A DNA stretch of 13,166 nt from VXYL01 sp964348085 (lineage in GTDB: Bacteria; Pseudomonadota; Gammaproteobacteria; Pseudomonadales; Azotimanducaceae): contig CAYGBI010000091.1 of the NCBI GenBank assembly GCA_964348085.1, positions 1-13,166 of the forward strand, given 5' to 3'. A program made the position numbers and the translations under genes. Shown here one piece after another: positions 6,211 through 13,166 of the stretch (its first letter is position 1; each line of letters opens with the position of its first letter). The notes beneath the pieces were generated by a model. That model searched no databases, was not told where the DNA came from, and saw only the letters and a list, made by a program, of their open reading frames with translations.

Positions 6211-6376
6211 CGGAGCGCGCCGCGGTCGTAGGGCGGGCGTCCCGCGGCGTCGGTGGGTTATGCCTTTTCGTTCTAAATCTGCGGGGTGGTTATGGCGATT
6301 CGTTCTTTCGCAAACCGCTCGCTGCGGGGTAGGTTGGCGCTCAAGAAGCCATCGTAGACGCTAAGGAGACGGGGCA

Positions 6377-7231
6377 ATGAAGGCTTTCCAACGTGTCGTC
6401 GTGGGACTCGACATGGACCAAGGTGTCGCGGAGGCCATTCTCGCTCGCGCCTGCCAATTGGCGTCGCCCGACGACATAGAGGCCGTCTATGCGTGCAGCC
6501 ACCTGCACCGGGAGCACCACGACTACTCGCTCGGGAGTTTCGACAACTCCGAGGCGCTGGACGCCGCCGTGCGTCGTCAAGCCGATCAATACTTGGCGCG
6601 TGTTTGTCAGCCACGGGGTATTCGTTATCGCGTGCTCGACGGTGCCGTTGCCAGCGTCTTGCACGATTACGCTAGGGAACACGCGGATTTGGTAGTCGTC
6701 GGCAGCCACGGCTATCAGGGGCTGCGGGCGCTCTTCGCTTCCACATCCAACGCCATGATTCACGGCACGCCGTGCGATGTGCTCGCCGTGCATATCGACG
6801 ACGAGGGAACAGCGGTGAAGCGGGCGACGAGGGGCGAGCACGGCAATGGCAAGTACGAGAAGGTGCTGGCGGCGGTGGACTTGGGCGACGAGTCTTTTCA
6901 AGTGATGGATACGGCGAACCGGGTGGCGTTGCACTGCGGCGCGCGCCTCGCCGTGTGCAACGTCACCCACACGTCCTACGACCCGGTGGTGAACAACGCC
7001 GCCGAGCGTCTAAGCCACTTGGCGGACAGCTACGGCATCTCCGACGACGACTTCTACGAGTTGGCCGGCAACGTCGCCGACCGGATTCACGGCCTGGCTC
7101 AAGACATCGGCGCCGGTTTGGTCGTTGTCGGTACACACGGCAAGCACGGTCTGCAACTGCTCACCGGCTCCACCGCCAACGCAGTTCTGCACGGCGCCTC
7201 CTGCGATGTGTTGGCGGCACGTATGCACTGA
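6377..7231 (+). CDS. universal stress protein with two tandem UspA domains
   Basis: This 284-aa protein consists of two consecutive universal-stress (UspA) domains, about residues 3-139 and 158-281, joined by a charged linker (DDEGTAVKRATRGEHGNG region). Each begins with the family's first strand (RVVVGLDM, KVLAAVDL). Each ends with an ATP-type nucleotide loop: VVVGSHGYQGL...STSNAMIHG (107-130) and VVVGTHGKHGL...GSTANAVLHG (249-273). The second loop matches the G-x2-G-x9-G-S/T pattern. In the first, alanine replaces the last glycine (FASTSN), so binding may be unequal between domains. Such tandem proteins resemble UspE and are linked to stress tolerance. The ATG has AAGGAGAC about 8 nt upstream. 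It appears monocistronic and converges on the exporter operon. Confidence 0.93.
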   Translation: MKAFQRVVVGLDMDQGVAEAILARACQLASPDDIEAVYACSHLHREHHDYSLGSFDNSEALDAAVRRQADQYLARVCQPRGIRYRVLDGAVASVLHDYAREHADLVVVGSHGYQGLRALFASTSNAMIHGTPCDVLAVHIDDEGTAVKRATRGEHGNGKYEKVLAAVDLGDESFQVMDTANRVALHCGARLAVCNVTHTSYDPVVNNAAERLSHLADSYGISDDDFYELAGNVADRIHGLAQDIGAGLVVVGTHGKHGLQLLTGSTANAVLHGASCDVLAARMH

Positions 7232-7259
7232 TCCGTCGGAGTTGGCGTTCGCACTCCGG

Positions 7260-7309
7260 CTAGCACCGTCGGACGTGGTGGCGTGAGCCGCGAAGTCCGA
7301 CGGTGCTAG
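7260..7309. repeat. perfect 15-bp inverted repeat between convergent genes
   Basis: CTAGCACCGTCGGAC (7260-7274) is the exact reverse complement of GTCCGACGGTGCTAG (7295-7309), separated by 20 bases. It lies 28 bp after the stress-protein stop and about 76 bp from the end of the exporter operon. It is therefore well placed to stop or protect both transcripts. Neither arm is followed by a T-run, so it is not a classical intrinsic terminator. A small palindromic mobile element is an alternative. Confidence 0.75.
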
Positions 7310-7326
7310 GGTGGCATGGCTGGAGC

Positions 7327-7353
7327 AAAAAAGGCGGTGCCGTAGGCAACGGC
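7327..7353 (-). terminator. possible intrinsic terminator of the exporter operon
   Basis: Read leftwards from the exporter stop, GCCGT (complement of 7349-7353) and ACGGC (complement of 7339-7343) form a 5-bp stem with a 5-nt loop. The sequence ACCGCC and then six T (complement of 7327-7332) follow. The stem is short and separated from the T-run by a few bases, so termination would be weak. Confidence 0.35.
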
Positions 7354-7385
7354 GTTTGTGGCGCTAGCGAGTCTTGCCCACTAGG

Positions 7386-8549
7386 TCACTCGCCACGCAA
7401 CGCCGATGTGATGGGTAGCCAAGCCGCCCGGACAGCGGGGAACAAGCCGCCGATGGTGCCTAGGGCAAGCGCCCAGACGAGCCCTGTCAGAAGTAGGTCC
7501 GGGGTTACGGCGAAATCGAAGGCGACCTGCGAGAAGGAAGCGTTGTTGAGGGTGGAAACCGTGTAGCCGTTGAAGCCGAGGTAGGCGATCACCGCACCTA
7601 GCAGACCGCCGAGTAGCGCGAGGGCCATGGACTCGATCATCACCGACACCACCACTGAGGCGCCGCCGAAACCAAGGGCGCGCAACGTGGCGATTTCCAC
7701 CGTGCGTGTCACCACCGCCGAGTACATGGTGTTGAGCGCCGCGAATACGGCGCCAATCGCCATGACGATGGCCACCGCTAGGCCGAACGTCTCTATGGTT
7801 TGCGCCAAGTTGCCTGATTGACTGGCGAAATACACCTCTTCGGCGGTCACCGCGAGGTCCAAGCGCGGGTCTTCCTCCACGCGCTTGGCGAGTTCGCCGA
7901 TGCGAACGGGGTCGTCCACGCGTAAACGTAACGAGCTAACTACTTCTCCGCGTCGAAAGGCCGATTGCGCCAGCGGCAAGTCCAGCCAAAGCTCGGATTC
8001 GTACGCCGAGCCATTCGCCTCGAATATCCCCACCACGGTCCACTCGCTCTGTCGGATCTGCACGGTGGCGCCGATGTCTATGCCTGCGAACTGCAAATGT
8101 GCGCCACGGCCCGCGATCAACTCGTCCTTGCCGGGCTCGAAGTTGCGCCCGTCAACGACTTTCACTTCGTCGCGCACTTCGAAGGCCGCACTCGTAACTC
8201 CGCGTACGATGAGATTGGCGTCCAAGCCACTGGATCGCTTAGGCACGTCGGCGACGGTGTACAACTCGCTGCTCCCGGCAAGCACACCTTCCATGCTGGT
8301 GACGATTCTCGCATCGGCAAGCGAGATGCCACTCGAAAGCTCGCTGTCCGAGCCGCCGCGCAGGACTACGGCGCGGTCCGGCTCGCCGCCGCGGTCGAGC
8401 GTGCCCTTGAATCCTTCCGCCATGGCGAGGATGGCCGTCATTACGCCCACCACGCCGGCGATGCCAACCACGATGACGGAAGAACTGCCAATACGAGACG
8501 GCAGGTTCTTGAGATTCATAACCGTAATCTCGACGATTTGCCGCAACAC
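7386..8549 (-). CDS. MacB/FtsX-type ABC transporter permease (second permease)
   Basis: This 387-aa inner-membrane protein has the MacB/FtsX topology. It has an N-terminal helix (about 22-44), a large extracytoplasmic domain (about 45-250) and three C-terminal helices (about 254-278, 302-326, 350-371). The cytoplasmic coupling segment VEIATLRALGF (284-294) and the closing TSALRGE are typical of DUF214/FtsX permeases. It would pair with the neighbouring permease and the ATPase to drive export or mechanotransmission rather than classical import. The start is GTG at 8549, chosen because GGAGG (complement of 8559-8563) lies 9 nt upstream; an internal ATG at 8519 would give 377 aa. It is the last gene of the leftward operon, 52 bp after the first permease. 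Cargo is unknown. Confidence 0.92.
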   Translation of the reverse strand: MLRQIVEITVMNLKNLPSRIGSSSVIVVGIAGVVGVMTAILAMAEGFKGTLDRGGEPDRAVVLRGGSDSELSSGISLADARIVTSMEGVLAGSSELYTVADVPKRSSGLDANLIVRGVTSAAFEVRDEVKVVDGRNFEPGKDELIAGRGAHLQFAGIDIGATVQIRQSEWTVVGIFEANGSAYESELWLDLPLAQSAFRRGEVVSSLRLRVDDPVRIGELAKRVEEDPRLDLAVTAEEVYFASQSGNLAQTIETFGLAVAIVMAIGAVFAALNTMYSAVVTRTVEIATLRALGFGGASVVVSVMIESMALALLGGLLGAVIAYLGFNGYTVSTLNNASFSQVAFDFAVTPDLLLTGLVWALALGTIGGLFPAVRAAWLPITSALRGE

Positions 8550-8601
8550 CCTTTATATCCTCCGAAAACTCGGTCCAACGATCCTTTGCGCGGACATTGT
8601 T

Positions 8602-9765
8602 CTACATCCTGCGCAGTGCGTTGGCGATGGTCAGCCGGTTCGCCGACCAAGCCGGGTGTGCGCCAACGATAACGCCGATCAGTGCCGCGAGCGCGACGCC
8701 GGCCGCTGCGGTCCACCAAGACGTGACGAACCCAGGAAAGCCCACTGACGCCATGAGGGCGTTCAAAGCCGGGGTCACTAAAAAGGTCAGGCCGACGCCA
8801 AGAATGCCGCCCGTCGTACAGAGCAGCACAGACTCGCCGAGCACCAGCCGACTCACTCGGGCGTTGGAGAAGCCAAGCGTCTTCAGCACGGCCAACTCGG
8901 GGATGCGCTCCCTGAGCGCTTGCGCCATGGTGTTGGCGGTGAGTAACAGGATGGTGAAGAACACTGCCGAGAGGATGCCGTTCGCCATGAGGCCGATGTC
9001 GCCCACCTGCGCGGCGAACTGGCGGGCGAACGCATCCTCGGTGGCTGTTTTCGTGGGATTCAGCGAGTTCTGGAACAGTTCATCTATGGCGTTGGCGATC
9101 TCGGGTGCTTGGTCCGGGTCGCTCACGCGCACCGTCCACCAGCCGACGCTGCCTTCGCCGAACGCGCGGGCTTCGTCGAAGTAGTCGTAGTGGAACAGCA
9201 TCAGCGACTGGCCGCCATCCTCTTGGTCCCAGACGAACGAGCCGACCAGGTCGAACTCCCACAGGCGATTGCCGTCACGCATCGGGTAGATATCGGCCTC
9301 GATTGGGATCTTGTCGCCCACGCTCCAGCCGAATCTCTCCATCAGGCTCGCCGAGACGACGGCACCGGTGCGGGTTTGCTCGAAGGCTGCGAGTTCGGCC
9401 GGGTCGATCGACATTTCCGGATACATCTCGAAGTAGGCGCGGGGCTCTACCGGATACTTGGGGAAGAAATTGCTCCGATCTTGGTAGTTGCCGCCGAACC
9501 AAGACTGGTGGGTCACCGCTTGGACACCGTCCACCGCCAATATCTGTTGTCGCTGGCTAATCGGCAAGGATTCTATGATCGAGTACTTGGCGGTAGTCAC
9601 CAGCCGATCCACACCCTCGAGCGAAGCGCCGCCGGTCTCGAACCACACTGCCATGGTGCGCAGCACCGTGAACAACAGAAACGCCACTAGTACCGAATAC
9701 AAGGTCAGATAAGTGCGCACCGGACGGCGGTGCAGATTGGCCCACATCAACCCGAACGCGTTCAT
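8602..9765 (-). CDS. MacB/FtsX-type ABC transporter permease (first permease)
   Basis: This 387-aa inner-membrane protein has one N-terminal helix (about 18-40), a periplasmic domain (about 41-250) and C-terminal helices near 256-278, 308-332 and 350-370. The coupling segment RIPELAVLKTLGFS (287-300) and the ending ANALRRM are characteristic of MacB/FtsX permeases. The sequence is clearly different from the second permease despite the same length, so the exporter is probably a heterodimer. Its start ATG overlaps the ATPase stop as ATGA (9762-9765), which indicates translational coupling. The periplasmic domain is acidic and aromatic-rich (for example WDQEDGG, 179-185), but substrate preference cannot be read from this. 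Confidence 0.92.
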   Translation of the reverse strand: MNAFGLMWANLHRRPVRTYLTLYSVLVAFLLFTVLRTMAVWFETGGASLEGVDRLVTTAKYSIIESLPISQRQQILAVDGVQAVTHQSWFGGNYQDRSNFFPKYPVEPRAYFEMYPEMSIDPAELAAFEQTRTGAVVSASLMERFGWSVGDKIPIEADIYPMRDGNRLWEFDLVGSFVWDQEDGGQSLMLFHYDYFDEARAFGEGSVGWWTVRVSDPDQAPEIANAIDELFQNSLNPTKTATEDAFARQFAAQVGDIGLMANGILSAVFFTILLLTANTMAQALRERIPELAVLKTLGFSNARVSRLVLGESVLLCTTGGILGVGLTFLVTPALNALMASVGFPGFVTSWWTAAAGVALAALIGVIVGAHPAWSANRLTIANALRRM

Positions 9766-10445
9766 GCCGCCGCCTCGGTGGCCAACTGTCCCTTGTCCAG
9801 GTACAGGATGTGCTTGGCGTGGTCCGCTGCCTTTGGATCGTGCGTGACCATGACGATGGTTTTGTTGTGATCCCGGTTCAAGATCGCCAGTAGGTCGAGA
9901 ATCTCGCCGGCGGTATCGCGGTCCAAGTCGCCGGTCGGCTCGTCGCAGACGAGAATCGACGGATCGGCGACAATGGCGCGGGCGATAGCGACGCGCTGTT
10001 GCTGACCGCCGGACAACTCGCCTGGCTTGTGCTTAGCCCGATCGGCCAAGCCGACGATTTCGAGGGCGGTCTGCGCGTTCTTCTTGCGTTGCTTGCCGGA
10101 GAGTTTGGTGAGCAGCAGCGGCAGTTCGACGTTGCGTCGCGCGTTCAGCACCGGCAGCAAGTTGTAGAACTGAAAGATAAAGCCGATGTTGGCGGCCCGC
10201 CAACGTGCGAGTTTGCGGGCATTCAGCTTGTTGAGATCCTCTTCCGCGACCCGGACGTCGCCGCTCGTGGCGCTGTCGATGCCGCCGATGAGGTTCAGCA
10301 GCGTCGTCTTGCCGCTGCCCGACGGTCCCATCAACGCGAGGAAATCGCCCTCCGCTATGGTCAAGTCGATGCCGGTCAGCACATCAACGTACTCGCGGCC
10401 CTTCATGTATCGTTTTTCCACGTTCCGTAATTCGACGATGTTCAC
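9762..10445 (-). CDS. ABC transporter ATP-binding protein (MacB/LolD-like)
   Basis: This 227-aa nucleotide-binding subunit energises the adjacent permeases from the cytoplasmic side. All motifs are intact: Walker A GPSGSGKTT (40-48), Q-loop FQFYNLLP (91-98, Q92), signature LSGGQQQRVAIARA (144-157), Walker B ILVCDEPTGDLD (164-175) and switch histidine H202 in VTHDP. The YNLLPVLNARRNVELPLLL region is typical of the LolD/MacB/FtsE group. The start is GTG at 10445, with AGGTG about 9 nt upstream. The adaptor gene lies 33 bp upstream and the first permease overlaps by 4 bp downstream, so this is a tight operon. Confidence 0.96.
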   Translation of the reverse strand: MNIVELRNVEKRYMKGREYVDVLTGIDLTIAEGDFLALMGPSGSGKTTLLNLIGGIDSATSGDVRVAEEDLNKLNARKLARWRAANIGFIFQFYNLLPVLNARRNVELPLLLTKLSGKQRKKNAQTALEIVGLADRAKHKPGELSGGQQQRVAIARAIVADPSILVCDEPTGDLDRDTAGEILDLLAILNRDHNKTIVMVTHDPKAADHAKHILYLDKGQLATEAAA

Positions 10446-10478
10446 TGCCCCATCACCTGCTCTCCGTGTTCACGGTAG

Positions 10479-11723
10479 TTAGTCTACGACGGTCACCTGT
10501 GCTCCATGCCGCAACTTCGATCGGGTGGCGGCGTCCAATTCCGCGACCACCCGCTCGCCGCTCTCAAGCCCCGAGATCACCCGCAGATGCCTGCCTTCCG
10601 TCGCGTCGACTTGCACGGTGCGCCGCTCGACAGTGTCGCCCGCCACCACCCAAACGTAGCGTTCGCCCGCCTCCTCTTGCGCGGCTGCGCGTGGTACCAG
10701 CACGGCGGGCACAGCGGTGGCGGGTTCCTCCGGGACTTCCTCGTCTTCAAGGAACGCCACCTTCGCGCCCATATCCGGCAGGATCCGCGGGTCGCGTTGC
10801 ACGAAGCCGATGCGCACCCGCACGGTGGCCTTGTTGCGATCGGCGGCGGGAATCGTGGCGATTACTTCGGCGGCGATCGCCAAGTCGGGATAGGCGTTCA
10901 GCGTCACAGTGGCTGGCTGTTTGGGGTAGACGCGGTTGATATACGCCTCGTTGACGTCTACTTCCACCTCCAGCGATTCCATATCGACTATCGTGCATAT
11001 GCCCGTGCGGGTGAAGCCGCCGCCGGCCGAGACCGGTGAAATCATCTCGCCGGGTTGCGCGGCCTTGGCGATCACTACTCCGCCGAACGGAGCGCGGATC
11101 TCCATATCTTCAAGCTGTCGCCGCTGTACCGTGAGATTACGCTCCGCCACGGCGACGTCCCGTGTCGAGCGCTCGTAGCGAGCGCGCAGCCCTTCCAGCG
11201 CCAAGCTGTCCCGGTCCAAATCCGCCTTGCTGGCCAACTCGCGAGCCGCCAAGTTGCTGGTGCGTTCCAGATTGAGCGCGGCTTGGCGTATGTTGACGCG
11301 AATCTCGTCGAGCGATGCTTGGGCCGCCTCGAGTTGGGATTCGCCCAGCGCGACGTAGGCGCGGGGAATGCTGTCGTCCAAGCGGGCGAGCAACTGACCG
11401 TCGGTCACCGTCATACCCTCCTCGATCAGCACCTCGAGCACCTTGCCGGTCGCCTTGGAGCTCACTGTGGCCTGTCGCCGCGCCACCACGTAGCCGGTGG
11501 CGTCGAGTACGCTCGTGCTGGGGGCGGATGTCGCCGCGCTACGCGCTACGGCGGTTCGCACTTCGATGGCGGGCGTCGCGAGGTACGGCACGCCGAACGC
11601 CCAAGCGACATAGGCGACGCCGCCGAGCAGCGCGATGGCGATAAACCAAGCGAGAGGGCGGCGCTGCTTCGGCGCTTCGTCGCGCTCGATCTTGAGCTCA
11701 TTCAGCAGGGCTTTCTTATCCAT
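10479..11723 (-). CDS. periplasmic adaptor (membrane fusion) subunit, MacA/HlyD-like
   Basis: This 414-aa membrane-fusion protein links an inner-membrane exporter to an outer-membrane channel. An N-terminal cytoplasmic tail (1-22) precedes one membrane anchor (about 23-45). The lipoyl domain is split into TGYVVARRQATVSSKATGKV (76-95) and APFGGVVIAKAAQPGE (211-226). Between them lies an alpha-helical hairpin (about 118-208) rich in A, E, L and R. Beta-barrel and membrane-proximal domains follow (about 250-414, ending GLESGERVVAE...VTVVD). The length is slightly above MacA. It is the first gene of the exporter operon. SD-like GAGG occurs repeatedly upstream within a GCGAGGCA tandem repeat. No TolC-like gene is nearby, so a channel encoded elsewhere is presumed. 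Confidence 0.93.
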   Translation of the reverse strand: MDKKALLNELKIERDEAPKQRRPLAWFIAIALLGGVAYVAWAFGVPYLATPAIEVRTAVARSAATSAPSTSVLDATGYVVARRQATVSSKATGKVLEVLIEEGMTVTDGQLLARLDDSIPRAYVALGESQLEAAQASLDEIRVNIRQAALNLERTSNLAARELASKADLDRDSLALEGLRARYERSTRDVAVAERNLTVQRRQLEDMEIRAPFGGVVIAKAAQPGEMISPVSAGGGFTRTGICTIVDMESLEVEVDVNEAYINRVYPKQPATVTLNAYPDLAIAAEVIATIPAADRNKATVRVRIGFVQRDPRILPDMGAKVAFLEDEEVPEEPATAVPAVLVPRAAAQEEAGERYVWVVAGDTVERRTVQVDATEGRHLRVISGLESGERVVAELDAATRSKLRHGAQVTVVD

Positions 11724-11748
11724 GCCTCGCTCTGCCTCGCTGCCTCGC
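11723..11748 (-). repeat. GCGAGGCA repeats in the adaptor gene leader
   Basis: The plus-strand octamer TGCCTCGC occurs at 11723-11730, 11733-11740 and 11741-11748. On the transcribed strand it reads GCGAGGCA three times just before the ATG. It therefore supplies three closely spaced GAGG Shine-Dalgarno-like cores. Copy-number slippage would change the distance between ribosome site and start codon. Confidence 0.6.
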
Positions 11749-11836
11749 GCTCACATGATCTCAGACGGCCGTCCCCGCGGGATCGTGACCGCGCCCCCGG
11801 AGCGTTCGGGCATGGCGGCCAGTGGCACCCGTGCCG

Positions 11837-12868
11837 TCAATCGTCGGCCAAGGCATCGAAGTCCCAAAGTATCTGATCGCCGTCGTCGGCGTAGAGAATC
11901 TCGGTCTTGATCTCGGCGTATTGGCGATCTGCGGCAAGTTGCGGCTGAACTACGGTCGCCCACTGTAACAATCGAGCCCAGAATCGATCGATCAACTCGG
12001 CGCCGGACACCTCGCCGCCGTCTGTGGTCTTGATGGGGAGGTTGCGCAGTTCACCGAGATAGAGGCGCAGCGATTCGACGTGAATCGTCTCGTCCGTGCG
12101 GATGCGCTCGACGATCTCGGCGGCCTCGCACGCCTCCGCGCGCCGCTCTTGAAACAGCGTCGGTTGCCGGAACGTCGCTTGCGCGTTGGCGAAGCCGATT
12201 TCCGCCCGAAACTCGATCAGCAGCAGATTCATAAGAAACTTGAGCGCCATCTCGTAGGGCATCGGGATCTCCGGCATTACCCGCTCGCCTTCCGCTTCCG
12301 GCCGTGCGATGAAACCCGGCGGTTCGACATCCGGGTGGGCGTCGACGCCGAACGCGAGGTCTCTGGCGACGAACCACATGACGTCGTGACCGCCGATGCC
12401 TTTCTCCGGCTCGCCGCCTTCGTCGATGCCGTGCGCCTGCAAGAGTCCCTTGCCCAAGTGGCCAATGGCCATGCCGTCAATGTCTTCGGCGATGATCGCT
12501 TGCATGTCCGGAAACGGCATTTCGGCGATCATTCGCCCGCGGCCTTCGATCTTGCCGGTGATGGTAAGTGAGTTCCAGAATGGCCGGGTGACGCCGCGCT
12601 CGATCAGCAGGCGTTGCTGCGCTACGTTGGGCATTCGGGGTCCCGCCAGCAGCGACGCATCGGCGTCGAGCAAATCGCCGCCACGCTCTTGGAGTGCGGC
12701 CGTCCAGTTGTCGAGCGCGCGTCGGCGGCCCTTCGAGCGTGGCGGGATGTAGTTGCCGTCGGCGTCAAATCCGCCGTGGAGCCGCTGCCCGTCAATTTCG
12801 TGGGGCGTCGCGTAGTCGTGGTTGGCAAGCAATTCGGCCTCGCTGAATACCAATTGCTGCGCTGGCAT
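11837..12868 (-). CDS. conserved-looking protein of unknown function, possible ferritin-like di-iron protein
   Basis: This 343-aa soluble protein has no signal peptide and is not confidently recognised. The C-terminal half looks like a ferritin-type helical bundle. A helix with E219 and E223 (LLLIEFRAEIGFANAQ) is followed by one with IRTDETIHVESLRLYLGE (256-273), in which E260-x-x-H263 fits a di-iron ExxH motif. Earlier candidate ligands are E128 (AEDIDG) and H137 (AIGHLG), followed by GGHDVMWFVARDL (159-171). The N-terminal part begins LVFSEAELLANHDYATPHE and has HGGFDADGNY (31-40). The open frame extends to 13024, but the upstream part merely translates repeats, so the ATG at 12868 is preferred; GGGAG lies 10 nt upstream. 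It is 113 bp upstream of the exporter adaptor on the same strand. An oxygenase or oxidase role is inference only. Confidence 0.75.
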   Translation of the reverse strand: MPAQQLVFSEAELLANHDYATPHEIDGQRLHGGFDADGNYIPPRSKGRRRALDNWTAALQERGGDLLDADASLLAGPRMPNVAQQRLLIERGVTRPFWNSLTITGKIEGRGRMIAEMPFPDMQAIIAEDIDGMAIGHLGKGLLQAHGIDEGGEPEKGIGGHDVMWFVARDLAFGVDAHPDVEPPGFIARPEAEGERVMPEIPMPYEMALKFLMNLLLIEFRAEIGFANAQATFRQPTLFQERRAEACEAAEIVERIRTDETIHVESLRLYLGELRNLPIKTTDGGEVSGAELIDRFWARLLQWATVVQPQLAADRQYAEIKTEILYADDGDQILWDFDALADD

Positions 12869-12875
12869 AGGTCTT

Positions 12876-12889
12876 GGACTCCCGAGTCC
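12876..12889. promoter_or_regulatory. palindrome just upstream of the putative di-iron gene
   Basis: GGACTC-CC-GAGTCC forms 6-bp perfect arms with a 2-base centre. It ends 7 nt upstream of the ATG at 12868 and overlaps the probable ribosome site (GGGAG on the coding strand). It could be an operator or an RNA hairpin occluding the ribosome site; short length leaves chance possible. Confidence 0.35.
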
Positions 12890-12972
12890 GTAAGGGCTTC
12901 GCATTATGCTGCATTTCGTCCTTGCTTGAACCACGCGGCGAGGGCATTTGTATGCCCATCCCTCCGGGAGAA

Positions 12973-13029
12973 GGACACCCACTTTCCGTCGGGAGCAGGG
13001 ACACCCACTTTCTGTAGGGGACACCCACT
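12973..13029 (+). repeat. second cluster of the GGACACCCACT repeat
   Basis: Three direct copies of GGACACCCACT occur at 12973-12983, 12999-13009 and 13019-13029; the last is preceded by two more G. They match the core of the 5919-6147 cluster about 6.8 kb away, in the same orientation. No inverted copy is present here, so no long hairpin forms. The rest of 12869-13166, up to the window edge, shows no supportable gene. Confidence 0.8.
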
Positions 13030-13166
13030 CGCACGTGCGGAGGGAAAAGCCACCGGGGGCCAGGCGCGTCTACACTTGGTCGAACCGCGCCGATCGCCGA
13101 CGGACCGGCCATCCCGAGGCGCACCGCGATTCGGGCGGTTTTCGCACGCCGGCGATGGCCGTCGGC

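Larger units (their letters stand above)
5883..6376. other. 494-bp intergenic region rich in GGGGACACCCAC repeats
   Basis: No credible gene is seen here. The left half (5919-6147) is a cluster of short direct and inverted repeats. The right half contains a 7-bp stem hairpin (GGCAGCC 6180-6186 with GGCTGCC 6204-6210) and the leader of the stress-protein gene. Open frames crossing the region, with recurring VGVP or MGTPT peptides, come from the repeats rather than from protein selection. Confidence 0.75.

Noticed and set aside
12869..13024. 52-residue N-terminal extension of the putative di-iron protein
   Set aside because: The extension translates the GGACACCCACT repeats (KVGV, ESGCP) and has no protein-like character. 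The ATG at 12868 has a ribosome site and begins the plausible sequence.
13096..13166. Inverted repeat GCCGACGG (13096-13103) / CCGTCGGC (13159-13166) at the window edge
   Set aside because: The arms are only 8 bp, in very GC-rich DNA, and the right arm is cut by the end of the window, so it cannot be judged.

Overview
The window is a GC-rich (about 60% or more by eye), densely coded bacterial segment. Crotonase, LLM-class oxidoreductase, catabolic threonine dehydratase and MacAB-type export genes are interspersed with short palindromic repeats. This fits an uncultivated, probably marine or host-associated Pseudomonadota, perhaps a gammaproteobacterium. That placement is inferred from gene style, because there is no rRNA or other marker gene here.

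Left part (1-3.7 kb): an LLM-class flavin/F420-type oxidoreductase (132-1082, +) faces a small membrane protein (1170-1598, -) across a G-rich spacer. A 373-bp gap with an AC-rich GTCTAC tandem repeat and a possible promoter follows. Next come a crotonase-family protein lacking both usual catalytic glutamates (1972-2742, +) and a second LLM oxidoreductase (2791-3654, +), probably one transcript.

Middle (3.65-7.2 kb): the second LLM gene overlaps end-to-end with a methylmalonyl-CoA-epimerase-like VOC protein (3651-4094, -). That gene lies 26 bp downstream of an ACT-domain threonine dehydratase (4121-5326, -). The pair makes sense as threonine to 2-oxobutyrate to propionyl-CoA to methylmalonyl-CoA. 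Divergent from it is a flavodoxin-like protein (5379-5882, +) whose 5' end carries a perfect 16-bp tandem duplication that puts an upstream ATG out of frame. A 494-bp non-coding region then holds a dense cluster of a TTGGGGACACCCAC repeat, including two near-identical hairpin units. A two-domain universal stress protein (6377-7231, +) follows.

Right part (7.2-13.2 kb): a leftward block encodes a MacAB-like exporter: adaptor (10479-11723), ATPase (9762-10445) and two FtsX/MacB-type permeases (8602-9765 and 7386-8549). No outer-membrane channel gene is present. A 343-aa protein of unknown function with a possible ferritin-like di-iron signature (11837-12868, -) lies upstream of the exporter on the same strand. 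The GGACACCCACT repeat reappears beyond it (12973-13029), so the repeat family brackets the stress protein, exporter and unknown gene.
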